DNA from: Afipia sp. 64-13
GTDB taxonomy: Bacteria; Pseudomonadota; Alphaproteobacteria; Rhizobiales; Xanthobacteraceae
Assembly: GCA_001897755.1 (NCBI GenBank)
Contig: MKUJ01000010.1
Location: forward strand, 75,308-139,307
Length of the DNA stretch: 64,000 nt
Direction of reading: 5' to 3'
Made by a program: the position numbers and the translations under genes. This document shows positions 63,918 through 64,000 of this stretch, one piece after another. A model generated the notes under the pieces. The model saw only the letters and a list, made by a program, of their open reading frames with translations. It was not told the origin of the DNA and did no database searches. Each line of letters starts with the position of its first letter. Positions within the stretch are counted from its first letter, which is position 1.

Positions 63918-63992
63918 TCCTCGGTAGCTCAGCGGTAGAGCATTCGACTGTTAATCGAATGGTCGCTGGTTCGAATCCAGCCCGGGGAGCCA
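63918..63992 (+). tRNA. tRNA-Asn (anticodon GUU)
   Basis: Acceptor TCCTCGG pairs with CCGGGGA, D arm AGCTCAGCGGTAGAGC, anticodon loop CTGTTAA gives GTT, and TpsiC arm GCTGGTTCGAATCCAGC. Discriminator G, CCA encoded. It lies 107 bases after tRNA-Cys. Confidence 0.96.
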
Positions 63993-64000
63993 GACGCAAC

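Noticed and set aside
1-64000. CRISPR arrays, insertion sequences, phage genes, rRNA operons
   Set aside because: No regularly spaced repeats, transposase, integrase or rRNA sequence was seen on either strand.

Overview
The window comes from a high-GC alphaproteobacterium, most likely a Rhizobiales/Nitrobacteraceae member of the Bradyrhizobium-Rhodopseudomonas-Afipia kind. The signs are the Aap amino-acid ABC operon, an OpgC protein, an NDUFS4-type complex I subunit, a tiny MGRGILLWLLG-type membrane protein, a porin-like N-terminal signature and dispersed palindromic repeats read as VVPAKAGTH/MDPGFRRDD. The genus is an inference from gene content; no database was searched.

Layout. 0-5 kb: M23 peptidase and efp on the minus strand, divergent from the EF-P lysylation genes epmA-epmB. 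5-7 kb: HdeD-type protein, tRNA-Glu, DUF72 protein. 7.2-20.1 kb: a visibly AT-richer block that looks like a catabolic island: MarR regulator, amidohydrolase, tripartite tricarboxylate transporter (tctC-tctB-tctA), aldehyde dehydrogenase, ThDP-dependent decarboxylase-like enzyme, FadR-type GntR regulator, and the prFMN decarboxylase pair ubiD-ubiX. It is bracketed by two diverged, same-orientation copies of the end of one small gene, one decayed and one intact. A relict of a second ThDP enzyme gene sits at the right junction.

20-33.5 kb: small conserved proteins (including unlisted short ones of 26 and 58 aa), glyoxalase, Sir2 deacylase, double cold-shock protein, DUF192 protein, tRNA-Pro, TonB siderophore receptor with a possible iron control element, OpgC, NDUFS4-like subunit, a TRAP transporter (dctPQM) and tRNA-Arg. 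33.8-41.3 kb: alpha-2-macroglobulin with a CTEQ thioester motif plus PBP1C; a 120-bp palindromic element lies in frame inside the pbpC start region. 41.3-45.1 kb: four overlapping or closely packed genes for a GT83 glycosyltransferase, PAP2 phosphatase, GT2 prenyl-phosphate glycosyltransferase and a LABN-domain membrane protein, which together look like a lipid A phosphate-removal/glycosylation module.

45.1-53.5 kb: metC, aapJQMP, cysK and cfa. 53.9-62.9 kb: a NodT-type outer-membrane lipoprotein, membrane-fusion protein and two RND permeases (MdtABC-like tripartite pump with its own outer-membrane factor). 62.9-64 kb: DTW-domain tRNA modification enzyme, tRNA-Cys and tRNA-Asn.

The most novel part is the 7.2-20.1 kb island. 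Its parts suggest uptake of a carboxylate by the TTT carrier and breakdown by hydrolysis, ThDP-dependent C-C cleavage or decarboxylation, aldehyde oxidation and prFMN-dependent decarboxylation, under two local regulators whose candidate operators can be seen. The substrate cannot be read from sequence alone.
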